A stretch of DNA of 64,000 nt from the NCBI GenBank assembly GCA_963854835.1, contig OY978530.1:22266937-22330936 (forward strand), in the 5' to 3' direction. The position numbers and the translations under genes are program-made. This document shows positions 47,998 through 57,705 of the stretch, piece by piece (the first letter of the stretch is position 1; every line of letters begins with the position of its first letter). This DNA comes from Megamerina dolium. Its lineage: Eukaryota > Arthropoda > Insecta > Diptera > Megamerinidae. The notes under the pieces are model-generated. The model was given only the letters and a program-made list of their open reading frames with translations. It searched no databases and was not told the DNA's origin.

Positions 47998-50989
47998 GTG
48001 CATTCAGATAAATCTAAACCACTATGAAGCAGCACAAGATATCCTCTTGAAAACAATAGCTGAACAACAAATTGACGTTGCACTAATAAGCGAGCAATAC
48101 AAAAATCTAGTGAATAATGGAAAGTGGTTAAGCGACATGAGCAGTAAAGCAGCGATATGGACCTGCGGCAATCTGCCTTTTGAACGCAAAAGTAGCACCC
48201 AACATGTAGGCTTTGTCTACGCACAAATTAAAGGAGTACATTTCTACAGTTGCTATGCACCGCCAAGTGCAACAATACAAGAATTCGAAGATATGGTAGA
48301 CCGATTGGTGAATGAAGCGAGAGGGAAATCACCCATAATAATCGGGGGTGACTTTAATGCCTGGGCTACGGAGTGGGGTAGTGTACGCACGAACCGTAGA
48401 GGGACTCTAGTCTTAGAAGCGTTTGCCTGTTTAGACATGGTGGTGCTGAATCATGGTAATGCATTCACCTTCGATAATGGAAGAGGAGGATCAGTTGTGG
48501 ATATTACATTCGCAAGCCGTACGTTAGCAAGAGTTATGGAATGGAAAGTGTCGGATGTATATACACATAGCGACCATATGGCTATTGTGTTCAATACGAA
48601 ACCTACTACAAGGTTTCAATTACGCAGAACACAAACAAAGGCACAAACAAACGGCTGGAAAGTTAAAAAACTTGATATGGACGTTTTGGAATACGTCCTT
48701 AATGATCTGTATACAATCGAAGGCAATGCTGAAAAACAAGCAGAGCATGTAATGCGATTACTTGAGAAAGTATGTGACGCAGCAATGCCTCGAAAGGGGA
48801 AAAGTAACGGGAGGGCCCCAGTATACTGGTGGAACGAAGATATAGCTAGCTTACGCTCACAATGTCATAGACACCGCAGAATGCAACAGAGGGGCAGAGG
48901 TACAGAACAATATGGGAATTTGCAATCGCAGTACAAGGCGACAAGGAAACTGCTACGGAAAGCGATATCCAAGAGCAAAAAGCAGGCATTTCTTAACTTA
49001 ATTGATGAAGTGCAAAACAATCCCTGGGGGAGCGCGTACAGGATTGTGCTGAATAAAGTTAATAGCAATAATGCTAATTCCCCCATCTGCCCGGCCATTA
49101 TGTCAAATATCGTAAATGGCTTATTCCCACAACAGAGCTCGGAAATGGTTGAATCGGAAATCCAAGTTGATATAGACACAATTCCACCTATAACCCCAGA
49201 CGAAGTTGCCACAGCTGCACATAAAATCAAAAATGAGAAAACCCCAGGACTTGATGGTATACCTAACGTGGTACTCAAAACAGCAATTAAAATGAAGCCA
49301 GAAGTTTTTGCGCAATTATACACGGCCTGCTTTAGAGAAGGATCATTTCCACGTCGGTGGAAACGCCAGAGACTTGTCCTAATCCCCAAAGGCGATAAAC
49401 CACCGGATGAACCGTCTTCATATCGTCCACTATGTATGCTGGATACTGCGGGTAAGGTACTGGAGCGGATTATATGCTCTAGACTGGAAAAATACACTGA
49501 AGGTGAAACAGGCCTTTCTGAATGGCAATATGGATTCAGGAAAAAGCGCAGTACTGTAGATGCGATTGAAAAAGTGTGTGAAATTGCAAAAAAAGCAATG
49601 GAAGGGAAAAGATGGAGAGGGGGCAGTAAAGAATATTGTGCTGTTGTAACCGTAGATATCAAAAATGCTTTTAATTCAGCAAATTGGTCGTATACACTAA
49701 ATGCTCTTCGAGGTATCCATGCACCGGCGTACTTGATTCGAATAATTACAAATTATTTTAAAAGTAGAACTTTGTACTATGACACAGAAGAAGGACCAAA
49801 GCAGTACATGGTGACGGGTGGAGTACCGCAAGGCTCGGTACTGGGACCACTTCTCTGGAACATTATGTACGACGGTATACTTAAAATACAGAAGCCGAAA
49901 GGAGTAAATATCATTGGGTATGCAGACGATATCGCTATCACGGTAGTTGCAAAAACCCTGCCGGAAGTAAAACGAAACGCTGAAGAAACAATTAAAATTG
50001 TTAAACAGTGGCTTGAGTTAGCGGGACTAGATCTCGCGGATCATAAAACCGAAGCAGTATTAATGAGTAGCCGGAAGAAGGTAGAGCATATTGATGTGCG
50101 TGTTGGTAGCCACATCATATCATCCATGCCATACATTAAGTACTTGGGAGTCCTATTGGACCATAGGTTAAATTTTAAAGAACACCTCAAATATGCGGGT
50201 GTTAAAGCAGCAAAAGCAAGTGCGGCACTGTCGAGGCTCATGCCGAATATTGGTGGACCACGTCAACCGATTAGACATCTACTCACAGGTGTCAACACAT
50301 CGATAGTAATGTACGCTGCACCCGTATGGGCTACAGCGACTGGTTGTAGCTCTTACATGAGAGGGATAACAGCTGCATACAGATTATCGTCCCTAAGAGT
50401 CTGTAGCGCATTTCGCACAGTCTCTAATGATGCAGCGAATGTAATCGCGTGCCGGTGTCCTATTGATATCATAGCGGCCCAAGCGAGGTCAATTCGTGAT
50501 AATAAAAAACTACCGCAGGCTGAGCGGATAGAAGTAGAAAATATAATTAGCCATAGTGAGCGAGTATGGCAATATAGATGGGACGCATCGACTAAAGGGC
50601 GGTGGACACATACACTAATACCCAATATAAAAACTTGGATAGACAGGAAACATGGAGAGATACACTACCACCTGACCCAGTTCCTCAGTGGCCATGGATG
50701 CTTCAGAGAGTATTTGTATAGATGCAAACACGTTGATGACCCGTGGTGCCTATATTGCAAGCACGAAATTGAGAACGCACAACATGTGCTATTGAGGTGC
50801 GTCAGGTTTGAAGGCGAGCGCTCCCAGCTGGAACGGTTAATGCTACGGCCGCTAACACCGGAGGGACTTATCCGATGCATGCTCTCCTCGACAGAAGCAT
50901 GGAACGCGTCAGCAGACATCATTACAAGAATGATGCAAAGATTGCGACGTGACGAACAGGCGGCACGTACAAGAAATAGCGGAGAGTGA
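47990..50989 (+). CDS. R1-clade LINE ORF2: endonuclease and reverse transcriptase (999 aa)
   Basis: Target-primed reverse transcription enzyme of a non-LTR retrotransposon. Residues 1-225 form an apurinic-type endonuclease (INLNHYEAAQD, LISEQY, IIGGDFNAWATEW, VVDITFAS, THSDHMAIV). The reverse transcriptase spans about 400-730: EKTPGLDGIPN, LIPKGDKPPDEPSSYRPL, YGFRKKRSTVDAI, VDIKNAFNSA, GGVPQGSVLGPLLWN and YADD at 644-647. A CCHC knuckle lies near 918-937 (CLYCKHEIENAQHVLLRC). The length and domain order are normal for the R1 clade. The start ATG overlaps the ORF1 stop. No disabling change is visible. Confidence 0.93.
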   Translation: MIRCIQINLNHYEAAQDILLKTIAEQQIDVALISEQYKNLVNNGKWLSDMSSKAAIWTCGNLPFERKSSTQHVGFVYAQIKGVHFYSCYAPPSATIQEFEDMVDRLVNEARGKSPIIIGGDFNAWATEWGSVRTNRRGTLVLEAFACLDMVVLNHGNAFTFDNGRGGSVVDITFASRTLARVMEWKVSDVYTHSDHMAIVFNTKPTTRFQLRRTQTKAQTNGWKVKKLDMDVLEYVLNDLYTIEGNAEKQAEHVMRLLEKVCDAAMPRKGKSNGRAPVYWWNEDIASLRSQCHRHRRMQQRGRGTEQYGNLQSQYKATRKLLRKAISKSKKQAFLNLIDEVQNNPWGSAYRIVLNKVNSNNANSPICPAIMSNIVNGLFPQQSSEMVESEIQVDIDTIPPITPDEVATAAHKIKNEKTPGLDGIPNVVLKTAIKMKPEVFAQLYTACFREGSFPRRWKRQRLVLIPKGDKPPDEPSSYRPLCMLDTAGKVLERIICSRLEKYTEGETGLSEWQYGFRKKRSTVDAIEKVCEIAKKAMEGKRWRGGSKEYCAVVTVDIKNAFNSANWSYTLNALRGIHAPAYLIRIITNYFKSRTLYYDTEEGPKQYMVTGGVPQGSVLGPLLWNIMYDGILKIQKPKGVNIIGYADDIAITVVAKTLPEVKRNAEETIKIVKQWLELAGLDLADHKTEAVLMSSRKKVEHIDVRVGSHIISSMPYIKYLGVLLDHRLNFKEHLKYAGVKAAKASAALSRLMPNIGGPRQPIRHLLTGVNTSIVMYAAPVWATATGCSSYMRGITAAYRLSSLRVCSAFRTVSNDAANVIACRCPIDIIAAQARSIRDNKKLPQAERIEVENIISHSERVWQYRWDASTKGRWTHTLIPNIKTWIDRKHGEIHYHLTQFLSGHGCFREYLYRCKHVDDPWCLYCKHEIENAQHVLLRCVRFEGERSQLERLMLRPLTPEGLIRCMLSSTEAWNASADIITRMMQRLRRDEQAARTRNSGE

Positions 50990-51200
50990 AAACTATCAAA
51001 TCCTGCCTTGCGAAGGAATGCCTTGATTGGTGGTACCGCAAGGATGAACAGGACAGTGATATCGGGGGAGGTGGTTTTAGTACGTAGGTACATATCGGGG
51101 CATAGCCCCAATGTGTGAATCGTGCATGCTGAATAGTACGGGGTACTCAGTATCTATGAAGATTTCCACCTTCCAGCGTATCGAAGCAAAAAAAAAAAAA

Positions 51201-51201
<1 letters not shown>
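50990..51201 (+). other. R1-clade LINE 3' UTR and poly(A)
   Basis: Short 3' UTR with a strong small hairpin, ggggcatagcccc at about 51097-51109, and a 14-base A-run at 51188-51201 that passes directly into (AC)n. The hairpin is a candidate element that the reverse transcriptase recognises; this is inference. Confidence 0.75.

Positions 51202-51284
<83 letters not shown>
51201..51284. repeat. (AC)n then (TA)n microsatellite
   Basis: AC units at 51201-51224, followed by TA units at 51225-51284, forming the 3' flank of the LINE. Confidence 0.95.
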
Positions 51285-51287
<3 letters not shown>

Positions 51288-52362
51288 ACGTGTTTAACTG
51301 CCTCAACCGGGTGAGGCTAGCGCAATCCATGTTGAACTCATCACCTCTCGAAGAAGTTTGTGACCGCTGCACCCGCCACGATATAAAAATTGTGCTTGGC
51401 GACTTCAAAGCCAGGGTGGGCAAGGAAGGTACCTCTGTCTCCAAATCAACGAAAGAAAAATCATATTAATCCCAAGATGATTGACGGAAGACGTTCTTTC
51501 AGTGTGATGAACGTGAAATCGATCCGTGGTGCCCAAATCGACTCGAATCATTTCCTTGAAGCAGCTAAGGTGCGAACACGTTTATGTCTCGCAAAAAGCA
51601 ATCGAAGTCACACACGGAGAAAGCTTGACATCAATAAGCTGCAATCACCAAAGAGAGCAAATGCTTTTATCGCTCGATTATCGGATCTGCTTATGCAGAT
51701 CCCCTCTTCATGAGACATACGCACAGTGGAAACACATATCCCATTCCATTACTACTGCTGCTGAAGAGGTAATCGGTTTCTACTTGGCTACAGATGACTA
51801 GAGTGTACTGAGCTTATATAGGGAACATTTCTCCACGTTACTAAATGGCGTCGCCTCGAACAATCCCGCCAGTTGAGGAGATCTTCCGGACTCCACAATC
51901 ACGGATGATGTTCCACCACCCGATGAACCCAGAGGGGCCATTTCTAGGCTGAAAAACAACAAAGCTGCAGGTGCTAATGGCCTGCCTGCAGAGTTGTTTA
52001 AGTTCGGAGGCAATGAGCTGTTCATCAGCATGCAAAAGCTCATAATCAGAATATGGTCGGCTGAAAGCATGCCCGATGATTGGAGGCTCAGTGTTCTCTG
52101 TCACGTACATAAGAAAGGAGACCCCACAATTTGCACCAACTACCGTGGAATAAATTTTCTTAGCACCGCACACAAGGTTATATCGATCGTACTATGTGAA
52201 AGATTGATGCCTATGTTTAACAACCTGATTGGACCTTTTCAGTGTAGCTTTAGACCTTGTAAATCCACCATCGACCAGATTTTCACATTGCGCCAAATCC
52301 TGGAGAAGACCCAAGAAAAACAGATCGACACACCATCTATTTGTTGATTATAAAGCCGCATT
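51285..52362 (+). pseudogene. RTE-like LINE fragment (endonuclease end and RT start)
   Basis: Begins after the TA array with a decayed endonuclease (HDIKIVLGDFKARVGKEG, near 51382) full of stops. The reverse transcriptase N-terminal half follows, from NNKAAGANGLPAELFKFGG (51955), through HKKGDPTICTNYRGINFLST and FQCSFRPCKSTIDQIFTLRQ, to VDYKAA. There it is cut by the minus-strand gypsy element. The RT sequence overlaps the fragment at 30399-31345, showing the same family. Confidence 0.82.
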
Positions 52363-52927
52363 GTACAGAGGTGATCTTTTTGTTTTTAGGTTTGTCGGCA
52401 TATCGATATTGAAACCGTATAGAATACTGAATGGCGTCCGCTTTATCGAAGTCTGTACGGTGTTATTGTGTACGTGCTTCGCTGATGCTAACCATTGGTC
52501 CCAATTAGACCCATCTTCTTTAATAAATCTTCTAAGATATTCTGCTAAAGGTCTGTGACTTCTTTCTAAAGAACCATTTGCTTGTGGATGGTACGGGGTT
52601 ACATGTAATTTTTTAACACCCAACATCTTGCATGATCGGAAATCAATTTCGAAGTGAAATTCGTACCATTATCATTCACTAAAACTTTTGGTATTTTATA
52701 TCGCGCAATAACTTCGTTGTGAAACGCTTCTGCTTCTGTCCTGGTATAGCTACACAAATAAAAAATTTGGAAAAATCGTCTTGAAATGTAAGAATGTACT
52801 TGTTTCCAGATTTCGTCTGTGAAAGAATTCCTACCATATCTAAGATGGTGTATCATTGAATATCATTGGCATTTTCGTAAGCCTCGAGGTCTTATTAGTT
52901 TGTCATTTTTTGCAATTTTTAACTTAT
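52363..52927 (-). pseudogene. Outer gypsy integrase, catalytic core part
   Basis: From 52927 leftwards: the second pair of zinc ligands (VKNCKK region), a frameshifted core start, then EAEAFHNEVIARYKIPKVL, VNDNGTNFTSKL (second catalytic Asp) and VTPYHPQANGSLERSH (catalytic Glu), and NNTVQTSIKRTPFSILYG. It stops near 52363. Two frames are needed to read it. Confidence 0.87.
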
Positions 52928-53365
52928 TGTAACGAGTATCGATAGTTGGTTACTCATCACTATTGTGACTGACACTATTGGCAGCATCGACATGAATGTC
53001 AACAAAAAGAAATAAGCGATAACCAGAACAAGCCAACGAGAAAGGAAGAGAAGAATCTCGATAAAGGAAGATTCTGGGGTGTTGCCAACAGAGTATAAAT
53101 AGAGCCAGTGTTGAGAAGTGACAATCAATCGAATTCCGAACGTGACTGCGCAAACATCTATACAGAGGCTAAAGTTGCTAGTACATTAAAGTGTTATTGT
53201 AAATAGTTGATTATAAACAGAGTTGATTGTAAATAGAGTTTATTAAATAAATTGTTGCAGTATATAGTTGTATAAAATAAGTGTTGCAGTTATTATTAAC
53301 AGAATCCAGTGATCGAACAAGGTAATTCAAATAGAATTAAACGCTCACAGAATAAAAACGTAACA
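52928..53365 (+). repeat. 5' LTR of the nested element
   Basis: 438 bp, starting tgtaacgagtatcg and ending gtaaca. By eye it differs from the 3' LTR at about 11 positions (roughly 2.5%). It includes a TATA box and AATAAA words near the 3' side. Confidence 0.94.
53094..53101 (+). promoter_or_regulatory. Probable TATA box of the nested element LTR
   Basis: tataaata in the middle of the LTR, in the position expected for a pol II promoter at the U3/R junction. The same sequence is in the 3' LTR near 57434. Confidence 0.6.
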
Positions 53366-53367
53366 AT

Positions 53368-53385
53368 TGGTGTCAGAAGTGGGAT
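53368..53385 (+). promoter_or_regulatory. Primer-binding site, tRNA-Leu type
   Basis: TGGTGTCAGAAGTGGGAT lies two bases after the 5' LTR. It is complementary to the 3' end of insect tRNA-Leu as I recall it (ending CTTCTGACA-CCA), so minus-strand synthesis would be primed by tRNA-Leu. Confidence 0.75.
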
Positions 53386-53394
53386 TCTGTAAAG

Positions 53395-54215
53395 ATGGTG
53401 AAAATTGACCAACTAAAAGTGGACCAGCTTAAAAAGCTGTTGGTAGAGATGAATCTATCGTCATCAGGTGCAAAGGCGGAACTGCTGGTGAGGCTGAGGC
53501 AAGCTATGGAGGCTAAGGGAATTAATGTAGAAGAACATGAGTTCTTTGAGGAAGCCGATCTACAAGCAGTTGTGCACGCTGAGAAAGAGAGAAAAATAGA
53601 TTCGAGTGGTCAACTCATGGAATTTATGAAATCCATGATGCAACAGCAACAACAACAGCTACAAGAAAATGTGTCTCGCCAAGAAAACGCTATGGGAGAA
53701 TTCCAGAAAACAATTGACTCCAAGCTTCAAGAACATTCGGCTGAATTGCTATTAATGAGAAAGTTGCAGAACTAAAAGAACATGTAGATGAAATTTCCGG
53801 AGCCGTTAATGAAAAGGTTACAAATCTAAAGGAACATGTAGATGATTTGGAAGATAAGTTCGAGAAATTACAGCACGTTCTCAACCAACTAAAAATAAAT
53901 GGACCGGCTACATCAGTGATTCGAGATTCAAGCACAATCAAACTAAAGCCACCAACATTTGACGGAAGCACGCCATTCAATATCTTCAAGCTTCAATTCG
54001 AGACAACCGCTTCGAAGAATCAATGGGATGATAGCGACAAGACTGCTGCTTTAATAGTCGCATTAAAAGGTAATGCTTCCGAGGTGTTACAGATGATTCC
54101 AGAGAAAGATCGTGGTAGCAGTAGTGCCTTGACATATGAAGCCGCCAGTTTGATGTGTCGACCAATGCCACGTGTACGCCAACTAGAGACAGAAACATCA
54201 TATCTTATCCACTAA
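53395..54215 (+). pseudogene. Gag of the nested element, with N-terminal SAP-like domain
   Basis: ATG 53395. Residues 1-36 (LKVDQLKKLLVEM ... AKAELLVRLRQAM) match the SAP helix-extended-helix DNA-binding motif. A Gln-rich stretch and a coiled coil follow (KEHVDEISG/KEHVDDLED repeat). After a frameshift near 53775 comes the capsid start (LKPPTFDGSTPFNIFKLQF, ALKGNASEVLQMIP). The rest of capsid and nucleocapsid is deleted and the frame ends at 54215. Confidence 0.85.
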
Positions 54216-54237
54216 CACAAGTCCATCGTTAAACTAA

Positions 54238-57229
54238 ATCGAGTCAGTTCAGCGGGGCGTGAACTGACTCCAACAGTGGGTTGCCCCATCATTCACATTT
54301 CACAACTACAGCGTGTGCCAAGCAGCTTGACTATTGATGGAAAATTGGACAATGAATTCATTGTGGCCGACATCATCGATGAGGTAATAATTGGTGTTGA
54401 TTTTATGATTGACAACGGATTTACGTTAGATTTAAATCAACGGATACTACGTTATGCAAATGTCGAATTACCATTGAACATCGGTTACAAACGGAGTGGA
54501 AACATCAAACGAGTACTGGCATGTCAACGCCAAGAGTTTCCAGCAAAATCAGAAGCGGTGATTTGGGCACAGATAAATGTGGATGATGGGACAGGCACGT
54601 TGTGGTTAGGGGAAGCAGATAAAGAAATACAAAATAAAAACATCATACCTGGTAGGACGTTAGTGGAACCTAAAGAAAATGGAATCGTACCTGTGCGAAT
54701 ATTAAATCCAACTAATACATCTACAGTTGTGAAGAAAGGAATGGTGATTGGTCATTGACAGGAAGTTACTGCCATAGTAGACTGCGAAAAGGGTTCGTCG
54801 ATAAAAAGTGGAAGATTAGGAACTAATAGAGCAGAATTAAAAGCGCAGATGGAATAATGGGCAGGTGTGCTTACCAACCAGCAAAAAGAAAGGGCTCTAC
54901 AACTATTGGAGAAGTATAGTTCAATCTTTTCTTCAAATGAAAAACCTGGAGGACGGACAACCATCGTGAAGCATTACATTGACACCGGTGATTCTAGACC
55001 AATTCGTCAAACACCATGACGAGTTCCATTGGCCAAAAGAGACGAAGCCATTAAGCTGATTTCCGATATGCAGAAACAAGGTGTTATTGAACCATCAGCG
55101 AGTCCATGGAGTTCACCAGTTGTGCTGGTAAAGAAGAAGGATGGAAGTACTCGATTCTGTGTGGATTACAGAAAGCTAAATGATATTACGAAAAAAGACA
55201 GCTATCCACTGCCAAGAATCGATGACACTCTGGACACACTATCTGGTGCGAAGTGGTTCTCAACTCTTGATTTGCAAAGTGGCTACTGGCAAGTAGAACT
55301 TGGTAAGGAAGACAAAGAGAAAACAGCTTTCAGTATTGGCGATGGTCTATGGCAATTTACAGTCATGCCATTTGGTTTATGCAATGCGCCAGCTACTTTC
55401 GAACGTTTGATGGAGCGTGTACTCAGAGGACTACACTGGAAAACGTGTTTGGTGTACCTCGATGACATTATCGTGATGGGGAAAGATTTGAACGACCACC
55501 TGGAAAAGTTGAAAGAAGTATTTGAGCATATACAATCAGCAGGGCTTAAACTGAATATGAAAAAGTGTTCACTCTTCAGGCGAGAAGTTAAATATCTTGG
55601 TCATAAAGTAACAACAGAAGGGGTACATACCGACGAGGAGAAAGTAGCAGCAGTACAAGAATGGCCTATTCCGTCGAATCTTCACGAGTTAAGGAGCTTC
55701 CTAGGCTTATGCACCTACTATAGACGATTTGTTCCTGGATTTGCAAACATCGCCAGCAGTCTGCATAAGTTAACAAGAAAGAACAAACCATTTGTATGGG
55801 GCGAAGACCAACAGAAAGCATTCGAACAACTGAAAGAAAGACTGTTCAGCACCAGTATTAGCGTATCCAGTACCTGGACAAAAGTTTGTGTTGGACACAG
55901 ATGCGAGTGGCTATGGAATAGGTGATGTGCTCTCTCAGATCATAGATGGGCAAGAAAAAGTAATAGCATAGTACAGTAAAATCCTGTCGAAGCCAGAAAG
56001 AAACTACTGTGTCACTCGAAGAGAGTTGCTCGCAATACTGGAATGTGTAAAGTATTTCCATAAATACTTGTACGGCCAGTCATTTCATCTAAGAACTGAC
56101 CACGCTAAGGTGGTTATTACAATTTAAAAACCCAGAAGGACAATTGGCGCGCTGGATTGAAAGGCTGCAGAGTTATGATTTTACCATCGAACATCGTAAA
56201 GGAGGATATCACGGCAACGCGGATGCTCTATCTCGTCGTCCTTGCAAAATGGAATGTAAACATTGTTCTCGAGTGGAGAGCAAGGAGCACATTGTCGACA
56301 TACGACTTACGAATGTATTATCGGAAGAGTCATGGACCACCGAACGAGTTCAAGAAGATCAACGGAACGACCCAGATCTCGTAAAGATTATGGAATACAA
56401 GGAGCAGGGCATACGTCCAGATTGGCAAGAGATGGCTAATGAGAGTCCGATAGCAAAGGCATATTGGGCGCAGTGGCAAAGCCTGCACTTACGAGACGGA
56501 TGTTTATTCAGAGCATGGGAAAGTGAGGATGGAAAAATCACTAATGATCTTGTATTGGTACCCAAGGCGAGAATAAATGAAGTGATAGCTGAGTATCACA
56601 ATGCCTCCAGTGGAGGGCATTTGGGAATCACCAAAACCGTCGAGAAAATAAAGAAACGATTTTATTGGGTTGGATGTCATGATCATGTCGCTGATTGGAT
56701 TCGGAAGGAATATTTGAGAAAAGTCGTAGATAAATACCAAAGAGACTGGGATGTACATATACCAATGTTCCTCATGGCATATCGATGCGCACAACATGAT
56801 ACGACGGCTACTACACCGGCAATGGCAATTTTTGGAAACGAGTTAAGACTGCCAGCTGATTTAAATTTTGGAGTTGTAACACCAACGAGATCAACCGAAG
56901 GTAATTATACTAGCGAAAAGCGGGAACAGTTGGATGAAGTACATCAGTTCATCAGAGAGCGGTCGCAGATGATAAGCGATAAGATGAAGGCCAGGTATGA
57001 CTTGAAAGCAAATTCAAAAGGGTTCTATGAAGGAGAGCTTGTAATGCTTCATAATCCACAACGAAAGAACGGCCTGTCTCCTAAACTACAGACTCATTGG
57101 GAAGGACCATATGAGATTATAGCAAAGATAAATGACGTAGTGTATCGTATTCAACGTGACTGGAATAAAAGAGCAAAGTTTAAAGTAGTGCACTTAGAGC
57201 GACTTGCGCCATATCGAGGGGAAGTATAA
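54238..57229 (+). pseudogene. Pol of the nested element, integrase core deleted
   Basis: Starts in protease C-terminal sequence (ADIIDEVIIGVDFMIDNG). The reverse transcriptase then has SASPWSSPVVLVKKKDGST, FSTLDLQSGYWQV, MPFGLCNAPATFERLM and VYLDDIIV (about 55453). RNase H is split by a frameshift near 55860 and stops at about 55970 and 56125. The integrase H2C2 (HNASSGGH) reaches WIRK at about 56707 and jumps straight to YLRKVVDKYQRDWDVH: the catalytic Asp-Asp-Glu core is missing. A GPY/F-like end (HWEGPYEIIAK) closes at 57229. Confidence 0.9.
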
Positions 57230-57253
57230 AAACTTGTTCGGGACGAACAAGGT

Positions 57254-57705
57254 TAAGAGGAGGGCAGTGTAACGAGTATCGATAGTTGATTACTCATCAC
57301 TATTGTGACTGACACTATTGGCAGCATCGAACCGAATGTCAACAAAAAGAAATAAGCGATAACCAGAAAAAGCCAACGAGAAAGTAAGAAAAGAATCTCG
57401 ATAAAGGAAGATTCTGGGGTGTTGCCAACAGAGTATAAATAGAGCCAGTGTTGAGAAGTGACAATCAATCGAATTCCGAACGTGACTGCGCATACATCTA
57501 TACAGAGGCAAAAGTTGCTAGTACATTAAAGTGTTATTGTAAATAGTTGATTATAAACAGAGTTGATTGTAAATAGAGTTTATTAAATAAATTGTTGCTG
57601 TATATAGTTGTATAAAATAAGTGTTGCAGTTATTATTAACAGAATCCAGTGATCGAACAAGGTAATTCAAATAGAATTAAATGCTCACAGAATAAAAACG
57701 TAACA
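57254..57705 (+). repeat. Purine tract and 3' LTR of the nested element
   Basis: aagaggagggcag at 57254-57267 is the polypurine tract that primes plus-strand synthesis. The LTR runs 57268-57705, 438 bp, same boundaries as the 5' LTR. Confidence 0.93.

Larger units (their letters stand above)
39058..50682 (+). repeat. 5811 bp direct tandem duplication
   Basis: 39058-44868 and 44869-50679 are direct repeats with an offset of 5811 bp and a three-base microhomology (gtt) at 39058, 44869 and 50680. Every reading frame and every stretch I compared is identical between the two, including the ORF1 frameshift. Either the duplication is very recent or it is an assembly artefact. Confidence 0.95.
44871..51201 (+). 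mobile_element. R1-clade LINE, downstream copy of the tandem pair (3' complete)
   Basis: 5' UTR from 44871, ORF1 46529-47997, ORF2 47990-50989, a 3' UTR of about 200 bp and poly(A) 51188-51201, directly followed by (AC)n. Its ORF2 is undamaged. ORF1 carries the same single-base frameshift as the upstream copy. The (AC)n at both outer edges suggests the original insertion target. Confidence 0.92.
52928..57705 (+). mobile_element. Nested Ty3/gypsy LTR retrotransposon with both LTRs
   Basis: LTRs of 438 bp at each end, TG...CA termini, a primer-binding site, purine tract, gag and pol remnants. The four bases outside are TTAT on the left and ATAT on the right: a one-mismatch 4 bp target duplication that also restores the reading of the interrupted host integrase. 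Internal deletions in gag and integrase make it non-autonomous. Confidence 0.94.
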
